In this document: piece after piece, positions 3,801 to 5,837 of the stretch | Numbering within the stretch: the stretch's first letter is position 1 | Layout: every line of letters starts with the position of its first letter | Origin: Melioribacteraceae bacterium | GTDB lineage: Bacteria > Bacteroidota > Ignavibacteria > Ignavibacteriales > Melioribacteraceae | Direction: 5' to 3' | Length of the DNA: 5,837 nt | NCBI GenBank assembly: GCA_026987055.1 | Contig: JALSNL010000010.1 | Span: 1-5,837, forward strand | Program-made: the position numbers and the translations under genes | The notes under the pieces: model-generated | The model's database searches: none | Told to the model about the DNA's origin: nothing | What the model saw: the letters and a program-made list of their open reading frames with translations, nothing else

Positions 3801-5837
3801 ATGAAGAACTTAAAATATTTTTTCTTTTTGTTATTATTTACTGTATCAGTTTATCCTCAGAAAAAAAATTTTACAATTAAAGATGTTGTTTACAATTCAT
3901 ATTATAACTTGGCACCGGAAAGACTTAAACAACTTAAATGGATACCTGATAGCGATAATTTAAGTCAAGTTATTTCCGATAGCAATGGAATATACTTGGC
4001 TTCTTTAGACTTAAATAATCAAATTAAAAAAAGTTTAATCAAATTAAAAGAGATTAACAATCAAATATCAAATGCCAAGTTGGGAAATGAATTAAAATCA
4101 TTTCCAATGTATAATTGGACCTCTCAAAATACTTTTACATTTTGGCAAGATACAAGTTTAATTTCAGTTGATTTAAAAACTAAGAAATTGAAAATAGTTA
4201 ATACCGTTCCCGCAAATGCCGAAAACCAATCCGTTGCACCAAACAATAAATATGTTGCTTTTACCGACGGAAACAATTTATCGGTATCAATTTGTAAAAG
4301 CATTGCAAAAATAACAAACGAGAAAAACAAAGGAATAGTAAACGGAACAAGTGTTCACCGCAATGAGTTTGGAATTACCAAAGGAATTTTTTGGTCACCT
4401 AAAAGTAATTATGTTGCATTCTATCAAAAAGACGAAACAATGGTAACCGATTATCCTATTGTTGATATAGGTCCGATTCCGGCTAAACTAAGAAACATAA
4501 AATATCCGATGGCAGGACAAAAAAGTCATCATGTAAAAGTTGGAATTTATAGTCTTGAAAAAGCACAAACAATTTGGCTGGAAACCGGTGAACCGCTAGA
4601 CCAATATTTAACAAGCTTAACTTGGGGACCTGATGAAAAATATTTTTACATAGCGCATCTTAATAGAGATCAGAACCACATGCGTTTAATTAAATATGAT
4701 GTTGCAACAGGAAAACGTGTAAAAATATTATTTGAAGAAAAAAACGATAAGTATGTTGAACCGGAAAACACACTTTACTTTTTGCCTAACATGAATAGTA
4801 AATTTATTTGGTTTTCCGAAAGAGACGGATTTCAACATCTTTATTTATATAACACGGATGGACTTTTGTTAAAACAATTAACAAAAGGAAATTGGAAAGT
4901 TCTTAATATTTTAGGCTTTGATAAAAACGGTAAAAATATTTTTATAACAGCCACTAAGGATAGTCCTATTGAAAGACATGCTTACAAAGTTGAAATATTT
5001 TCCGGTAAAATAACAAAACTTACAAAACAAAAAGGGATGCATAATGTAAAACCCAATGGCAGCGGTTCTTATTTAATAGATTCCTACACAAGCACATCAA
5101 TACCTCATAACGTTGATATTATTGATTCCGACGGTAATAAAGTAACATCTTTATTACAAAGTAAAAATCCAATTTCGGATTATAAAACAAGTAAACAAAA
5201 TATATTTACGATTAAAACGGATAATAATATTGATTTGTATTGTAGATTGATAAAACCGGTTGATTTTAATCCCGATAAAAAATATCCCGTAATAGTTTAT
5301 GTTTATGGCGGACCGCATGCACAGTTAGTTACAGACCATTGGCCAATAGGACGTTATGATTTTTGGTTTCAATACATGGCCGAACACGGTTATGTAATTT
5401 TTACTATTGATAACAGAGGTTCGTTTAACAGAGGTCTGGAATTTGAACAGGCTACTTTTAGAAATCTTGGTACAACGGAAATAAAAGATCAACTTACCGG
5501 TGTTAAATATCTTGCAAGTTTAAGCTATGTGGATACTTCAAGAATTGGTGTATTCGGCTGGAGCTTTGGCGGATTTATGACAACCTCGTTAATGCTGAGG
5601 ACAAATAATACATTTAAAGTCGGTGTTGGCGGCGGTGCAGTTATAGATTGGAGAATGTACGAAGTTATGTACACCGAACGATATATGGATACTCCGCAAA
5701 CAAATCCCGAAGGTTATAAAAAAGCAAGCCTTCTAAATTATGTTAACAACCTAAACGGAAAATTACTTTTGGTTCACGGTACATCGGATTCGACTGTAGT
5801 TTGGCAACATACACTTAAATTCATTAAAAAAGCTACA
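3801..5837 (+). CDS. Secreted dipeptidyl peptidase IV-like serine peptidase, family S9 (3' end outside window)
   Basis: The frame is open from the ATG at 3801 to the window edge, giving 679 residues of a protein usually about 700-750 long. Residues 1-20 (MKNLKYFFFLLLFTVSVYPQ) form a signal peptide, so it acts in the periplasm or outside. Residues about 30-470 are the beta-propeller that filters substrates and include VHRNEFGITKGIFWSP (185-200) followed by DETMVTDYPIVDI, typical of the DPP IV N-terminal domain. From about 480 on is the alpha/beta hydrolase domain: YGGP with Tyr502 as likely oxyanion-hole residue, DNRGSFNRG, nucleophile Ser588 in GWSFGG, the YTERYM stretch, and catalytic Asp663 in VHGTSDSTV. 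The catalytic His should follow roughly 30 residues later, beyond the window. DPP IV enzymes remove dipeptides from N-termini, preferring Pro or Ala second, and serve peptide feeding. It is divergent from the MerR-type operon. The exact specificity is open because one glutamate of the usual pair is replaced by Asn188. Confidence 0.95.
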   Translation, partial: MKNLKYFFFLLLFTVSVYPQKKNFTIKDVVYNSYYNLAPERLKQLKWIPDSDNLSQVISDSNGIYLASLDLNNQIKKSLIKLKEINNQISNAKLGNELKSFPMYNWTSQNTFTFWQDTSLISVDLKTKKLKIVNTVPANAENQSVAPNNKYVAFTDGNNLSVSICKSIAKITNEKNKGIVNGTSVHRNEFGITKGIFWSPKSNYVAFYQKDETMVTDYPIVDIGPIPAKLRNIKYPMAGQKSHHVKVGIYSLEKAQTIWLETGEPLDQYLTSLTWGPDEKYFYIAHLNRDQNHMRLIKYDVATGKRVKILFEEKNDKYVEPENTLYFLPNMNSKFIWFSERDGFQHLYLYNTDGLLLKQLTKGNWKVLNILGFDKNGKNIFITATKDSPIERHAYKVEIFSGKITKLTKQKGMHNVKPNGSGSYLIDSYTSTSIPHNVDIIDSDGNKVTSLLQSKNPISDYKTSKQNIFTIKTDNNIDLYCRLIKPVDFNPDKKYPVIVYVYGGPHAQLVTDHWPIGRYDFWFQYMAEHGYVIFTIDNRGSFNRGLEFEQATFRNLGTTEIKDQLTGVKYLASLSYVDTSRIGVFGWSFGGFMTTSLMLRTNNTFKVGVGGGAVIDWRMYEVMYTERYMDTPQTNPEGYKKASLLNYVNNLNGKLLLVHGTSDSTVVWQHTLKFIKKAT

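Noticed and set aside
4124..4330. 68-codon - strand open frame with a hydrophobic look
   Set aside because: It is wholly inside the S9 peptidase gene on the other strand, whose frame is clearly real. The hydrophobic residues come from reading Lys/Asn codons in reverse.

Overview
The window is AT-rich (about two thirds A+T by eye) and reads as bacterial chromosome. The trigger factor-clpP pair, the secreted S9-type dipeptidyl peptidase, the Lys/Asn/Ile-rich proteins and a -10 box of the TAnnTTTG type suggest the Bacteroidota/Chlorobi group. An Ignavibacteria-like organism is my best guess; this is inference, with no marker gene to prove it.

Left part (1-1364, + strand): the 3' end of a trigger factor gene (tig), then a complete clpP with its full catalytic triad, closed by a strong intrinsic terminator. 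Both belong to protein quality control. No clpX follows.

Middle part (1365-3604, - strand genes): a 289-base gene-free stretch carries the clpP terminator, a perfect 12-bp-arm palindrome and a longer imperfect inverted repeat. Then come three - strand units, read right to left: a MerR-family regulator with a GyrI-like effector domain, a broken remnant of a stand-alone GyrI-like protein (frameshifted, then cut off after about 50 residues), and a BtrH-type Cys-His-Asp protein that starts where the remnant ends. The apparent 365-residue ORF for the BtrH-type protein is an artefact, because its first 37 codons are mostly the remnant. The true start is an internal ATG with a good Shine-Dalgarno sequence, giving 328 residues. 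A promoter with the 19-bp spacer typical of MerR-activated promoters lies upstream of the regulator and points at it, so the regulator probably controls its own operon. In that operon the original downstream gene seems to have been replaced by the BtrH-type gene. Palindromes at or near both edges of the BtrH-type gene suggest it arrived as an accessory insert.

Right part (3605-5837, + strand): a 196-base divergent intergenic region, then a dipeptidyl peptidase IV-like secreted serine peptidase of family S9. It is open from its start codon to the window end and lacks only the C-terminal tip with the catalytic histidine.

No tRNA, rRNA, CRISPR array or transposase gene was seen. The part most worth pursuing is the block between about 1427 and 2764.
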